Below the pieces are notes generated by a model that worked only from the letters and a program-made list of their open reading frames with translations, searched no databases and was not told the origin of the DNA. Positions 63,431 to 64,000 of a DNA stretch of 64,000 nt are shown here, one piece after another. The stretch lies in the NCBI RefSeq assembly GCF_000328475.2, contig NC_026481.1, positions 372,001 to 436,000 of the forward strand. Reading direction: 5' to 3'. This stretch comes from Mycosarcoma maydis (Eukaryota; Basidiomycota; Ustilaginomycetes; Ustilaginales). Every line of letters begins with the position of its first letter. Position 1 is the stretch's first letter. The position numbers and the translations under genes were made by a program.

Positions 63431-64000
63431 ATGACGCACGCTTCGAATGGCAGCCTCACATCGGGCGACGATGTCGCTGAAGCTGTCTACAGCTTCAAGC
63501 TGCTCGAAGCCCTGAGAAAGGGCGACCAGCAGGCACTCATCCCCCTTCTACAATCAAATACCAAATCCGCAAACTTGCTTGCAAAGGAAAGCACCAGTCC
63601 TCTCCATCTCGCCGTCCGCTGTGCCGACTTCAACATCATCTCGTTTCTCTTGAACTACAAAACCATTCATCTCAATGCGACCGAGGCCCAAAACGGCAAC
63701 ACGGCTCTTCATATCGCCTCAGCGTCCGGTCGCGATGACATCGTCCAGCTGCTGCTCGATCAGCAAGACATTGACGACACCAAACCCAACAAGGACGGCA
63801 GAGATGCTCTCGCAGTCGCCAAATCTCCCGAGATCGCTCAACGCATCCAAGTCAGTCGCGCTCAGCTCAACGCCAAGTATCTCGATCATCTCGACGCTTA
63901 CGAACAAGACGTCTCGCGTGCCGACGCCAACATCCACGACCTGCTCAACTTGCCACGACACGCCGTCATCGACCTCAACGCGCACAGCACCAACGGCAGT
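63431..64000 (+). CDS. Ankyrin-repeat protein, N-terminal part (runs off the window)
   Basis: An ATG at 63431 opens 190 codons with no stop before the window ends. After a Ser/Gly-rich start, residues about 14-50 form a helical first repeat (AVYSFKLLEALRKGDQQALI). Ankyrin repeats follow: TSPLHLAVRCADFNIISFLL and GNTALHIASASGRDDIVQLLL with NKDGRDALAVA. A helical connector (AQLNAKYLDHLDAYEQDVSR) leads to a segment with LPRHAVIDLNAHS. The last part suggests more repeats further on. The layout reminds me of fungal ankyrin proteins that go on to PH or lipid-binding domains (Osh1-like); this cannot be decided from the fragment. A pyrimidine-rich leader precedes the ATG. Confidence 0.8.
   Translation, partial: MTHASNGSLTSGDDVAEAVYSFKLLEALRKGDQQALIPLLQSNTKSANLLAKESTSPLHLAVRCADFNIISFLLNYKTIHLNATEAQNGNTALHIASASGRDDIVQLLLDQQDIDDTKPNKDGRDALAVAKSPEIAQRIQVSRAQLNAKYLDHLDAYEQDVSRADANIHDLLNLPRHAVIDLNAHSTNGS

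Noticed and set aside
62980..63480. 166-codon frame before the ankyrin gene
   Set aside because: It overlaps the ankyrin start in another frame, is Ser/Leu/Arg-rich as expected from pyrimidine-rich leader DNA, and has no domain.

Overview
This 64 kb window looks like nuclear chromosomal DNA of a smut fungus (Basidiomycota, Ustilaginomycetes, Ustilago/Sporisorium type). The evidence is a set of fungal housekeeping proteins, large genes that are mostly intronless, a few short GT-AG introns with CTGAC/CTAAC-like branch sites, fungus-specific proteins (Rax2, Ppg1, a fungal complex I 17.8 kDa-type subunit), and intergenic DNA littered with a heptamer related to GAATCGT. Species is inference only. 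I see no mobile element, rDNA, CRISPR array or viral sequence.

Layout. Positions 1-6413 hold no convincing gene. This is a pyrimidine-rich stretch with simple repeats and a tRNA-like relic, and it leads into an HSF-type transcription factor with a 45-glutamine run (6414-8636). Next come TFIIA large subunit (-), a PWWP/LEDGF-like chromatin protein (+), a degenerate dynamin-like mitochondrial protein (-), the histone H2B ubiquitin ligase Bre1 (+), RNA polymerase subunit Rpb10 (-), Sec61 alpha (+), ribosomal protein eL27 (-), ribosomal protein uS12 (+), an Nse6/SLF2-like candidate (+), a possible 84-residue small gene (+), and a divergent mitochondrial-carrier-like protein (-).

The second half holds an intron-containing tRNA-Ser(AGA) (-), phosphatase Ppg1 (-), a Rax2 protein carrying an SH3 domain (-), a complex I 17.8 kDa-type subunit (+), a HIT hydrolase with a probable GC-AG intron (-), a CIA30 domain fused in frame to the GPI-synthesis subunit PIG-P (+), an HMMR/RHAMM-like coiled-coil protein (-), Vps53 of GARP (+), the DEAD-box helicase Dbp10 (-), Eme1/Mms4 (+), an eight-span membrane protein (-), a 2.8 kb gene-free region rich in heptamers, and the 5' end of an ankyrin-repeat gene running off the window (+).

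The genes do not form one pathway. They fall into gene expression (TFIIA, Rpb10, Bre1, PWWP protein, Dbp10, eL27, uS12, tRNA), secretion, membrane and GPI (Sec61, Vps53, PIG-P), mitochondria (pseudo-GTPase, carrier-like, complex I subunit), genome stability (Eme1, possible Nse6) and polarity/cytoskeleton (Rax2, HMMR-like). I judge the most unusual items to be the CIA30-PIG-P fusion, the Rax2 SH3 tail, the HMMR-like protein, the pseudo-GTPase, and the heptamer sequence confined to intergenic DNA. Exon boundaries were deduced by reading splice signals and family conservation, without transcript data.
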